A stretch of 10,941 nt of DNA from an uncultured Cytophagaceae bacterium (GCA_938008575.1 CALLKB010000096.1:1-10941); one strand, 5' to 3'; positions 1 through 6,699 are shown, counted from the stretch's first letter. A program made the numbers and translations. The notes: generated from the letters alone by a model not told the origin.

Positions 1-1192
1 AACTCTTTTTATGACCAATTGTTGCGTAATAATAGATAAAAATATAGCAAGGGATCAAAATCAGATAAGCAGACTGTGTGTTGCCTATTTGGTCCGCAAT
101 CTTACCATACAATAAAGGCATCAAAGCTCCACCTGAGATCATCATGATAATTAAGGCTGATCCGATTTTGGTAAACTTACCTAATCCATTAATTGCTAAT
201 GGCCATAAGGCTGGCCACATTAAGGCATTAGCTAATCCTAATAAGGCCAAACAAAGCACAGACATAAAACCCGTGAAAGTAATAGCGCCTATCGAAAATA
301 ATACGCCTAAAATAGCCGAATAGTTCAAGGCCTTTTGTTGTGATAAGTATTTGGGAATAAAGAAGATACCAATGATATAACCCGCTAACATACCGTATAA
401 AGTATAAGTAGTAAAGCTCTTCGCAACATCTTGACTGAATCCTTGTGATACACCATAATTAATAATGGTATCACCCGCAATCACTTCCACACCCACATAA
501 ACGAAGAATGCCACTAGGCCTAAAACTAAACTAGGGTATGCCCAAACACTCGACTTCGCATTACCCGCCTCTTCTACCGTTTCTTCCGCCTCGACTTCAG
601 GAAGAGACGAAAACCATACCCAAACAGCTAAAAGCACTAAAACCGCCGTCATGATGCCATAAGGCATAATCACAATGGCTAATTTCGAAGAACCTCCCAC
701 CGCACTTGATAGGAATAAGCCACCGAAAATAAATTGACTCAAAATACCCGCCACCTTATTGCAAATACCCATGACAGAGATTCTTTGGGCTGCAGATTCA
801 GCTGGTCCTAGGATCGTAACATAGGGATTAGAAGCCGTTTGTAATAGGGCCAAACCTGTTCCGATTACAAATAAACCGAACAAGAACATCGGATAATTTT
901 CCATTTGGGCGGCTGGAATAAACAAAAGAGTTCCTACAGCCATTGCTAAGAGGCCTAATGACATCCCTTTCTTAAAGCCCGTTCTTGCCAAAACCCAAGA
1001 GGAAGGGATCGCCATGACGAAATAGGAGATAAAGAAGGCAAAAGTGACTAAGAGCGAGTCGAAGTTATTTAGATGAAAGGCATCCTTGAAAAAGGCGATC
1101 AAAACTGAATTCACCCAGGTCACAAAACCAAAGACAAAGAAGAGAATACCGATAATTAAAAGAGGTCCGTTTACGTTTTTTGATTGGTTCAT
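1..1192 (-). CDS. FucP/GluP-family sugar:H+ symporter (MFS), C-terminus cut by window edge
   Basis: The frame is open from the ATG at 1192 to the window edge: 397 codons and no stop, so only the extreme C-terminus is missing if the length is typical (about 400-440 aa). My translation begins MNQSKNVNGPLL and gives about 12 hydrophobic segments. An acidic central loop (around residues 200-216, rich in E) lies between the two six-helix halves. The segment QTASNPYVTILGP (near residues 120-132) is the recognisable signature of the fucose/glucose-galactose permease branch of the MFS. VGVEVIAGDTI at the start of the second half also fits. The role is inner-membrane proton-coupled uptake of a monosaccharide; the sugar cannot be read from sequence. 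It starts 4 nt after the stop of the upstream GH109-type gene, so the two are almost certainly co-transcribed. An N-acetylhexosamine or galactose-type sugar is a reasonable guess, since members of this family include NagP-type GlcNAc carriers. Confidence 0.9.
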   Translation of the reverse strand, partial: MNQSKNVNGPLLIIGILFFVFGFVTWVNSVLIAFFKDAFHLNNFDSLLVTFAFFISYFVMAIPSSWVLARTGFKKGMSLGLLAMAVGTLLFIPAAQMENYPMFLFGLFVIGTGLALLQTASNPYVTILGPAESAAQRISVMGICNKVAGILSQFIFGGLFLSSAVGGSSKLAIVIMPYGIMTAVLVLLAVWVWFSSLPEVEAEETVEEAGNAKSSVWAYPSLVLGLVAFFVYVGVEVIAGDTIINYGVSQGFSQDVAKSFTTYTLYGMLAGYIIGIFFIPKYLSQQKALNYSAILGVLFSIGAITFTGFMSVLCLALLGLANALMWPALWPLAINGLGKFTKIGSALIIMMISGGALMPLLYGKIADQIGNTQSAYLILIPCYIFIYYYATIGHKKS

Positions 1193-1196
1193 AGGT

Positions 1197-2549
1197 TTAG
1201 TATTGTTCGTTTAATGCAAAAATTGGTTGATTTGTTTTCCATTTTCCACGGGTGAAATCCGGTATTTGAATAGGAGCGGAGCCCTTCTTAATCGATTCCT
1301 CCGAAAGTGGGGCAATCGCAGACCAAGCAGCCGCATCATATACGTCAATTGGGGGTGCTACTTTCGCCTTAATTGCCTCTATAAAGGCTCTTAACACGAA
1401 ATAATCGATGCCTCCGTGACCCGCATTCTCTGCATCAGTGGCGTGTGCTTTCCACAAAGGGTGATCGTATTTCTCTAAATAAGGTTTAGCTTCTTCCCAG
1501 CGATGAGCTTTAGGCGAAACACCCTCTAAATAGATCGATTTATTATCTTCCATCCACAATCCTTTTGTTCCCTGCACGCGGAAACCTAGAGAATAAGGAC
1601 GAGGGGAATTCGTATCATGCGTAATTAAAATGGTTTCGCCATTCACACATTTGATCATCGTCTGAACGATGTCTCCACATTTGAAATTCACTTTCGCATT
1701 CGGATGATCTGCACCACCTTTTTCCACGATATAATTATGTAGTCCCAAAGAAGGCGTCGCCATCGACGTTAAATAAGCGAATTGATTTCCTCGGTTAATG
1801 TTTAACATCTCAGCAACGGGTCCTAAACCATGCGTAGGATATAAATCGCCGTTGCGATCGACAGAATGCTGGGTACGCCATTTGGCCTCTGAAAAACCTT
1901 TCTCCCCAAATTCAACTCCACCGCCATAGGCCTGCTTTCCATCATTAAATTTCACTTCGCGCAAATCGTGCTGATAACCACATTGAACGTGATTCAAGGT
2001 ACCAAACATACCCTGACGCACCATATGTAAGGTCGCTAAGACATCACGGCGGTAACATACATTCTCTAGGATCATGCAATGAGATCCCGTTTTCTCATAC
2101 ATATTCACGAGATCCCAAGATTCCTTCAAGGTAACGGTGGCAGAAACTTCTACGCCCGCATATTTGCCTTGCTTCATCACTTCCAAGGCCATTGGCACGT
2201 GCCATTCCCAAGGAGTAGCGATTACCACACCATCAATATCGTTGCGTTTAGCTAAGTTTTCGAAATCTTTTTCGGTCTTTCCGTAAACGGCAGGAGCGGG
2301 GCGACTTTTGTCTGAAATCATCTTTAAAGCGATGTCAATCGCTTTGGGATCTATATCACAGATGGCAACCACTTCCACATCTGGACGATACATGGCCATT
2401 TCAAGGTGATTTTGACCTCTTAATCCGACGCCGATAAAACCTAAACGCACTTTTTTTTGTTCTTCAGGTATCTGTTTCAAAAATGTGGGAAATAAAGCGG
2501 TACCAGAGGTATACATTAAGGAATCAGAAATAAACTTCCTTCTTTTCAT
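1197..2549 (-). CDS. GH109-type Gfo/Idh/MocA protein (alpha-N-acetylgalactosaminidase-like), Tat-like leader
   Basis: This 450-aa protein has an N-terminal leader with twin arginines (MKRRKFISDS) and a short hydrophobic stretch, which suggests Tat export. A Rossmann NAD(P) site follows: GFIGVGLRG at 37-45 and an acidic CDID at 64-67. The rest reads like glycoside hydrolase family 109: ATPWEWHVPMAL at 111-122, GVEVSATVTL at 132-141, ENVCYRRD at 162-169, YPTHGLGP at 237-244, SLGFRVQGTKG at 320-330 and GHGGIDYFVLRAF at 377-389. GH109 enzymes cleave alpha-GalNAc through an NAD+-dependent oxidation-elimination cycle with a tightly bound cofactor. The Tyr and His of YPTH match the active-site pair described for that family. 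Length is normal and no key motif is missing. Substrate is inferred only, since GH109 members vary in activity and the parent family includes many sugar dehydrogenases. It heads a two-gene unit with the sugar permease downstream. No exact TAnnTTTG box is present in the 69-bp gap upstream. Confidence 0.87.
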   Translation of the reverse strand: MKRRKFISDSLMYTSGTALFPTFLKQIPEEQKKVRLGFIGVGLRGQNHLEMAMYRPDVEVVAICDIDPKAIDIALKMISDKSRPAPAVYGKTEKDFENLAKRNDIDGVVIATPWEWHVPMALEVMKQGKYAGVEVSATVTLKESWDLVNMYEKTGSHCMILENVCYRRDVLATLHMVRQGMFGTLNHVQCGYQHDLREVKFNDGKQAYGGGVEFGEKGFSEAKWRTQHSVDRNGDLYPTHGLGPVAEMLNINRGNQFAYLTSMATPSLGLHNYIVEKGGADHPNAKVNFKCGDIVQTMIKCVNGETILITHDTNSPRPYSLGFRVQGTKGLWMEDNKSIYLEGVSPKAHRWEEAKPYLEKYDHPLWKAHATDAENAGHGGIDYFVLRAFIEAIKAKVAPPIDVYDAAAWSAIAPLSEESIKKGSAPIQIPDFTRGKWKTNQPIFALNEQY

Positions 2550-2618
2550 TTGTTAACAATAGGTTATTAAAGATGAAATTTAAGGAAAATACTTTAATTT
2601 TATAAGAATTTAGAAAAA

Positions 2619-3041
2619 ATGACTGAAGCCCCACGCGTTAGCGTATTCCGAAAAGAGCATTTCAACGCTGCTCATCGTTTGCACAATCCACTTTGGACAG
2701 AAGAGAAAAACAAAGAAATTTTCGGTTTATGCAACAATCCGAACTACCATGGACACAATTATGAAATAATTATCCAGGTAACCGGAACAATTGACCCCGA
2801 AACGGGTTATGTAATCGATACGAAGTTTTTATCAGATTTAGCGCAGACAGAAGTGTGCAAAAAGTTTGACCACAAGAATTTGAATCTAGACGTACCAGAA
2901 TTCGCTGATTTAAATCCTTCTGCAGAAAATATCGTCATCGTTATTTACAATAAATTGAGGGCTAAACTCCCTTCTAAACTAGATTTAAAAATTAGATTGT
3001 ATGAAACAGAAAGAAATTTCGTTGAATTCCCTGCTAATTGA
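2619..3041 (+). CDS. 6-pyruvoyl-tetrahydropterin synthase (PTPS, animal-type motif)
   Basis: This 140-aa protein belongs to the COG0720 family (PTPS/QueD). Zinc ligands are H19 (FNAAHRL), H44 and H46 (HGHNY). The catalytic Cys is C38, the Asp-His pair is D84-H85 (KFDHKNLN), and a pterin-anchoring Glu lies in YETE at 128-131. C38 is followed by five residues and then HGH (CNNPNYHGHNY). This is the spacing of eukaryotic PTPS (CNNPNGHGHNY in mammals) and not the C-x3-HGH of QueD. FGLCNNPN, GxIDPxTGxV and DVPxFAD also recall the animal enzyme. The expected reaction is 7,8-dihydroneopterin triphosphate to 6-pyruvoyl-tetrahydropterin, in the cytoplasm. Its 3' end overlaps folE by 41 bp, and folE makes its substrate. 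Automated annotation will probably call it 6-carboxytetrahydropterin synthase (queD). I think that is less likely here, and no other queuosine gene is nearby. Confidence 0.85.
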   Translation: MTEAPRVSVFRKEHFNAAHRLHNPLWTEEKNKEIFGLCNNPNYHGHNYEIIIQVTGTIDPETGYVIDTKFLSDLAQTEVCKKFDHKNLNLDVPEFADLNPSAENIVIVIYNKLRAKLPSKLDLKIRLYETERNFVEFPAN

Positions 3042-3702
3042 TTCAGACCATTTCTTGTTAACAGACGAGGAAATTGGAGATAATCATGTAGCCACCTCAA
3101 TCGAGACACCGATGAGGGAGGATGCTTTTGATCTTTCTGATTCAGAGAAAATAGCCATCATTGAATCTCACTTTCGCGAGATTATGTTAACCTTAGGTTT
3201 AGACCTAACGGATGACTCCCTTCGCGGTACACCTAAGCGCGTAGCTAAGATGTACATTGAAGAAATTTTCAGTGGCCTGAACCCTGCCAATGAACCGAAA
3301 GTAGCCTTGTTTGAAAACAAATACGGTTATTACGAAATGTTGGTCGAAAAAAATATCTCGTTCTATTCGAATTGCGAGCATCATTTTGTACCTATCGTAG
3401 GTAAAACGCACATCGCTTACATATCGTCTGGTCAAGTCATTGGACTTTCGAAATTGAACCGTATTGTTCAATATTACGCGAAAAGACCTCAAGTTCAAGA
3501 GCGTTTAACTATGCAAATTGCAAAATACTTGCAAAAGGTATTGAAGACAGAGCACGTTGCGGTTTTCATCGACGCAAAACACTTATGTGTTTCTTCGCGT
3601 GGTGTTAAAGATGATGCAACATCAACGATTACCTCATTTTATGGCGGTAAATTCCAAGAAGAAACGACTAAACGTGAGTTTTTAGATTCACTTCATAACT
3701 AA
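3001..3702 (+). CDS. folE: GTP cyclohydrolase I
   Basis: This 233-aa protein is GTP cyclohydrolase I (GTP to 7,8-dihydroneopterin triphosphate, first step of folate and biopterin synthesis; a homodecamer in the cytoplasm). Zinc ligands are C125 and H128 in NCEHHFVP and C196 in KHLCVSSRG. H127 and H194 are the other active-site histidines. Other family blocks are DDSLRGTPKRVAKM at 71-84, GLSKLNRIVQYYAKRPQVQERLT at 148-170 and STITSFYGG at 208-216. The family-conserved N-terminal part (EEIGDNH, ETPMREDAF) begins near residue 23. The only ATG upstream of it is at 3001, so the 41-bp overlap with the PTPS gene is real and not a start-site error. The next Met (residue 38) would cut into conserved sequence. 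It is the middle gene of a pterin operon. The SDR downstream starts 6 nt after its stop, in the same frame. Confidence 0.96.
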   Translation: MKQKEISLNSLLIDSDHFLLTDEEIGDNHVATSIETPMREDAFDLSDSEKIAIIESHFREIMLTLGLDLTDDSLRGTPKRVAKMYIEEIFSGLNPANEPKVALFENKYGYYEMLVEKNISFYSNCEHHFVPIVGKTHIAYISSGQVIGLSKLNRIVQYYAKRPQVQERLTMQIAKYLQKVLKTEHVAVFIDAKHLCVSSRGVKDDATSTITSFYGGKFQEETTKREFLDSLHN

Positions 3703-3708
3703 GAAACT

Positions 3709-4395
3709 GTGGGAACTTTTATCATCGTGGGCGCAAGCCATGGAATTGGAAGAGCAACAGCAGCCAAACTTATGTCGGAAGGACATCAAGTAGTTAATAT
3801 TGCACGTACTGCAAATCCCTCTTGTGAAAATCATACATGGGATGCTAATTCCGATGAGGCATTACCCACCGTTGAAGGCCCCATTGCTGGCATCGTATAT
3901 AGTCCAGGTAGTATTGTTTTAAAACCTTTTCACCGTTTGACTCAAGAGGATTTCAAAGCTGATTTCCAACTCAACGTTTTGGGCGCCATCAAAGCCATTC
4001 AAACCTATTTACCCAATCTAAAACAAAATGGAGGCGGTTCAATCGTCATGTACAGTACGGTTGCTGTTCAAACAGGTATGGGCTTTCATGCATCCATTGC
4101 AAGTTCAAAAGGAGCCATTGAAGGGTTAACGCGCTCGTTGGCTGCTGAATTAGCAAGCCAACAAATTCGTGTGAATGCAATCGCACCATCCTTAACGAAT
4201 ACACCCTTGGCGTCAGGCCTACTAAATAGCCCAGAAAAGATTGAAGCGGGTGGAAAGCGACATCCATTGGGTCGGGTAGGAGAGTCGAGCGACGTAGCCA
4301 ATTTAACTGCCTTTTTATTAGACCCTGAGAATACATGGATTACCGGTCAAATTATCGGCGTTGATGGAGGAATGGGTAGCTTAAAACCAGCCTAA
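3709..4395 (+). CDS. Short-chain dehydrogenase/reductase without the catalytic Tyr; possible pterin (sepiapterin-type) reductase
   Basis: This 228-aa protein is a classical SDR by fold. It has the glycine-rich loop VGASHGIG at 7-14, the active-site Asn in LNVLG (N89), SIVMYSTVAV at 111-120 (S116/T117 in the catalytic Ser position), the Lys in SSKGAIEGLTRSLA (K134), RVNAIAPS at 154-161 and VDGGMGSL at 218-225. Aligned by eye on that Ser and Lys, the catalytic Tyr of YxxxK is replaced by I130. The usual NNAG is SPG (65-67). The start must be the GTG at 3709, because an in-frame stop (folE's TAA) lies two codons upstream and a later start would delete the first beta strand. Position behind PTPS and folE suggests it reduces 6-pyruvoyl-tetrahydropterin or another pterin. 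The missing Tyr argues for an unusual mechanism or a different role. Its stop overlaps the convergent CDF gene by 4 nt. Confidence 0.85.
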   Translation: MGTFIIVGASHGIGRATAAKLMSEGHQVVNIARTANPSCENHTWDANSDEALPTVEGPIAGIVYSPGSIVLKPFHRLTQEDFKADFQLNVLGAIKAIQTYLPNLKQNGGGSIVMYSTVAVQTGMGFHASIASSKGAIEGLTRSLAAELASQQIRVNAIAPSLTNTPLASGLLNSPEKIEAGGKRHPLGRVGESSDVANLTAFLLDPENTWITGQIIGVDGGMGSLKPA

Positions 4396-5366
4396 AGCTC
4401 GTTAAAGTGCTTTTGATTCATGGCCATGTTTTTGGCAGTCCATTCTATTTTCTTTGAAAATTCTTTTGTACGAATTGGGCAATCTGCTATTTCACAATGT
4501 GAACAACATGCATCTAAACATGGGTCTACATGTACAAAAATCTCAATTTCCGTAGGCAATACCCGCCCCATGGTCACTTCGAAGTCATGGATTTCATCAT
4601 GCACTCGGCTCAAATCCCAATAGCGCGGCAGGGTCAAATGGCAATCAATGTGTAAATCACCACCATATTGTTGAATACGAAGGTTGTGTAGATCAATCCA
4701 CGCGGCTTTTTGGTGTTGGGTAATCCAATCAATCACCTTATTAAAAACAGCGGGGTTTGTCTCATCCATTAAGGCCGCAACCGATTCTCGAATCAGTCGG
4801 ATACCTTGCCAACACATCAACAGGGCAAAAACGATAGATGCCACTGCATCCACCCAAATCCATTGCGTGAAGAAAGTCAATCCCAAAGCAAATACGATTA
4901 ATAGTCCATTGTATGCGTCTAAAGTCAAATGTTTTCCATCTGCAACCAATGCTGGCGAATGGGAGGATTTACCTATACGAACCAAATAAAAACCCATGAG
5001 TCCATTCAAAAAAGCAGACCCTAAGGAAACGTACATACCTAGATCTAAGCGCGTTAATGTAGGCGTGGAAATTAAATGTTGGGATGCATGTAGAAATATA
5101 TAAGCAGATGCTAATAGAATAAGTACTCCTTCTAAACCCGAAGCAAAAAATTCAATTTTACCATGCCCATAAGGGTGGTTTAAATCACGTGGCAAGGAAG
5201 CTAAATACACGGAATAATAAGCAAAGGCCGCTGCTACTACGTTGATAATGGACTCTAAGGCATCTGTTAATATTGCAGTGGAGCCACTCAAGTAATAGGC
5301 ATAAAACTTCGCTGCCATGATGAGCAAACTCAATACAAACGAAAAAATAATAAGCCTTTGTTTCAT
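4392..5366 (-). CDS. Cation diffusion facilitator (CDF) metal efflux transporter with Cys-rich C-terminus
   Basis: This 324-aa protein has the CDF architecture: about six membrane helices over residues 1-195, then a cytoplasmic metal-binding domain (about 205-285). Family marks are STAILTDALESIINV at 29-43 in helix 2, HPYGHGKIEFFASGLEG at 64-80, and H146-x3-D150 in helix 5 (KHLTLDAYNG). The helix 2 site is unusual: E38 and N42 sit where zinc transporters have H/D-x3-D, so the metal cannot be assigned. The tail carries HVDPC (279-283) then C287, C288, C291 and C296 with H290, a compact Cys/His cluster beyond the usual CDF domain. The role is export of a divalent metal (Zn, Fe, Mn or Co are possible) from the cytoplasm, driven by protons. 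A TAnnTTTG element lies about 17 nt upstream. It is transcribed away from the Nudix gene and ends in a 4-nt overlap with the SDR gene. Confidence 0.93.
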   Translation of the reverse strand: MKQRLIIFSFVLSLLIMAAKFYAYYLSGSTAILTDALESIINVVAAAFAYYSVYLASLPRDLNHPYGHGKIEFFASGLEGVLILLASAYIFLHASQHLISTPTLTRLDLGMYVSLGSAFLNGLMGFYLVRIGKSSHSPALVADGKHLTLDAYNGLLIVFALGLTFFTQWIWVDAVASIVFALLMCWQGIRLIRESVAALMDETNPAVFNKVIDWITQHQKAAWIDLHNLRIQQYGGDLHIDCHLTLPRYWDLSRVHDEIHDFEVTMGRVLPTEIEIFVHVDPCLDACCSHCEIADCPIRTKEFSKKIEWTAKNMAMNQKHFNEL

Positions 5367-5382
5367 GCGCGTAAAATCTTAA

Positions 5383-5390
5383 CAAAGATA
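5383..5390 (-). promoter_or_regulatory. Bacteroidota -7 element for the CDF gene
   Basis: Read on the minus strand this is TATCTTTG, an exact match to the Bacteroidota sigma-A -7 consensus TAnnTTTG. It would place transcription start near 5378, about 12 nt before the CDF start codon. No TTG at the usual 17-23 nt spacing is seen on the far side; the nearest is at 26 nt. Confidence 0.5.
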
Positions 5391-5391
5391 G

Positions 5392-5399
5392 TATTTTTG
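5392..5399 (+). promoter_or_regulatory. Bacteroidota -7 element for the Nudix gene, possibly leaderless
   Basis: TATTTTTG is an exact match to TAnnTTTG and lies only 4 nt before the Nudix ATG at 5404. If used, transcription would start at or next to the ATG, giving a leaderless mRNA. It is separated by one base from the opposing element at 5383-5390, so the two could not be occupied by polymerase at once. No clear -33 TTG is seen. Confidence 0.45.
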
Positions 5400-5403
5400 T
5401 TGG

Positions 5404-5961
5404 ATGGAACAGGAAGCAAACCCTTGGAAAACAATTCAAATCAGTACGCCATACGAAAACGATTGGATCCGTTTAGAGCATCATGATGTCATTAAACCCA
5501 ATGGCGAACCCGGGATTTATGGTAAAGTACATTTCAAAAATCAGGCGATTGCTGTTTTACCTATTGACGCTGAAGGAAATACATACCTTGTAGGCCAATT
5601 TCGCTATACAATTAATGCCTATTCATGGGAGTTACCAGAGGGAGGATGCCAAGACGAATCACCTTTAGATGCAGCGAAACGAGAGCTGAAAGAAGAAACG
5701 GGGTTACTTGCATCACAATGGACTCTATTAGGCGAAAATTATTTGTCGAATTCGGTGACGGATGAAAAAGCGATCATGTTTTTGGCGACCAATTTACAAT
5801 TCACTGAAGCAGAACCAGAAGACACGGAACAATTGCAGATTAAAAAAATCCCCGTTCAAGAAGCCATCCGAATGGCACTCAACGGGGAAATAAAAGATGT
5901 ATTATCAATTACGACTTTATTAACCTATGCATTAAAGGTCCCAGGATTGCATCTCCTTTAA
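5404..5961 (+). CDS. Nudix hydrolase, ADP-ribose pyrophosphatase-like
   Basis: This 185-aa protein has the layout of ADP-ribose/ADP-sugar pyrophosphatases: an N-terminal beta region (WKTIQISTPYENDWIRLEHHDVIKP, split here around residue 20), QFRYTINAYSWELPEGG (65-81) and then the Nudix box ending in REL-x-EETG (93-100). The metal-binding E94, E97 and E98 are all present. The box is one residue shorter than usual at its start: G80 to E85 has four intervening residues where the pattern GX5E expects five. SNSVTDEKAIMFLA (115-128) is the family's downstream block. The expected activity is hydrolysis of ADP-ribose or a related nucleoside diphosphate sugar to AMP and a sugar phosphate, with Mg2+, in the cytoplasm. 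Substrate is inferred from family resemblance. Its 3' end overlaps the convergent surE gene by 30 bp. Confidence 0.88.
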   Translation: MEQEANPWKTIQISTPYENDWIRLEHHDVIKPNGEPGIYGKVHFKNQAIAVLPIDAEGNTYLVGQFRYTINAYSWELPEGGCQDESPLDAAKRELKEETGLLASQWTLLGENYLSNSVTDEKAIMFLATNLQFTEAEPEDTEQLQIKKIPVQEAIRMALNGEIKDVLSITTLLTYALKVPGLHLL

Positions 5962-5962
5962 T
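5931..5962. repeat. Inverted repeat spanning the nudix/surE 3' overlap
   Basis: ATTAAAGG (5931-5938) and CCTTTAAT (5955-5962) are perfect 8-bp inverted arms around a 16-nt loop. Each arm contains one gene's stop codon (TTA read on minus, TAA on plus), so the repeat coincides with the 30-bp coding overlap. There is no T-tract or GC-rich stem, so a terminator role is weakly supported. Confidence 0.4.
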
Positions 5963-6699
5963 TCATCGTAGTCGGTAAGATCGTACTTGATCGGAACGAT
6001 ACTAACGTAATTTTCCTCCAAAGCATCTAAATCTGTATTATTTCCTTTATCAAAATGCTCAATATCACCGTCCATCCAATAGTAAGATTGGCCATAAGGG
6101 TCTTTGCGTTCAGCAAAACGCTCTCTATATACCGCATCGGCCTGTTTTACTACTTTAATTCCTTTAGGTGCGACATCTGATTTAGCAGGAAAGTTTACAT
6201 TTAAGGTCAATCCTTTGGGTAAACCATGCACTAATACTTGTTGGCTTATCTTTATTATGTAATCATGGCAATGGCTAAAATCTGCATCTGATTTAAAGTC
6301 ACACAAAGAAAAACCAATCGCCGGAATGCCTTCCATGGCTGCTTCAATGGCAGCCGACATCGTTCCAGAATACAAAACGGATATGGAGGCATTAGAACCA
6401 TGGTTGATTCCTGAAACAACTAAATCAATGTTGCGATCCTTTAAAATCAAGTGTTTTCCTATTTTCACACAATCCGCCGGAGTACCTGAACACTTATATG
6501 ACTTCACATTCGGTCCAAAATCATGCGTTTCAGTTACACGCAAAGGAACACCCATGGTAATGGCGTGGCCCATGCCCGACTGATGTGTATCGGGTGCAAT
6601 TACGACAACTTCACCCATTTCTGACATAATTTCGGTTAAAACCCGAATTCCTTTGGAAGAAATAGAATCATCGTTGGCAATTAAAATAAGTGGCTTCAT
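5932..6699 (-). CDS. surE: 5'/3'-nucleotidase SurE
   Basis: This 255-aa protein is SurE, a metal-dependent nucleoside monophosphate phosphatase (EC 3.1.3.5 type). It begins MKPLILIANDDS, with the metal-binding D10-D11. The rest of the site is S41 in HQSGMGHAIT and N99 in SGINHGSN. YSGTMSAAIEAA at 110-121 and SGTPADCV at 71-78 are further family blocks. Start choice: the frame stays open to an ATG at 6834, but that would add 45 residues without family resemblance and run 84 bp into the divergent GNAT gene. The ATG at 6699 puts the conserved first beta strand at the N-terminus and gives the normal family length. In this protein the usual DRxxSG is DTHQSG. A -7-like element lies about 40 nt upstream. 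Convergent with the Nudix gene, overlapping it by 30 bp. Confidence 0.95.
   Translation of the reverse strand: MKPLILIANDDSISSKGIRVLTEIMSEMGEVVVIAPDTHQSGMGHAITMGVPLRVTETHDFGPNVKSYKCSGTPADCVKIGKHLILKDRNIDLVVSGINHGSNASISVLYSGTMSAAIEAAMEGIPAIGFSLCDFKSDADFSHCHDYIIKISQQVLVHGLPKGLTLNVNFPAKSDVAPKGIKVVKQADAVYRERFAERKDPYGQSYYWMDGDIEHFDKGNNTDLDALEENYVSIVPIKYDLTDYDELKEMQSWDL

Noticed and set aside
78..323. 81-aa plus-strand frame opposite the permease
   Set aside because: It is antisense to a clear 12-helix transporter frame and its translation has no recognisable domain; it is a shadow.
2550..2618. Promoters in the GH109/PTPS divergent gap
   Set aside because: The 69-bp AT-rich gap must hold both promoters, but only one-mismatch matches to TAnnTTTG are present (for example TAATTTTA at 2595-2602), so I did not place elements.
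2619..3041. Calling this gene queD (queuosine pathway)
   Set aside because: The C-x5-HGH spacing and overall resemblance fit PTPS better, and no other queuosine gene is present. Not fully excluded without a tree.
5185..5439. 84-aa minus-strand frame across the CDF/Nudix gap
   Set aside because: It overlaps the CDF gene in another frame and covers both promoter elements; the composition is that of an out-of-frame read.
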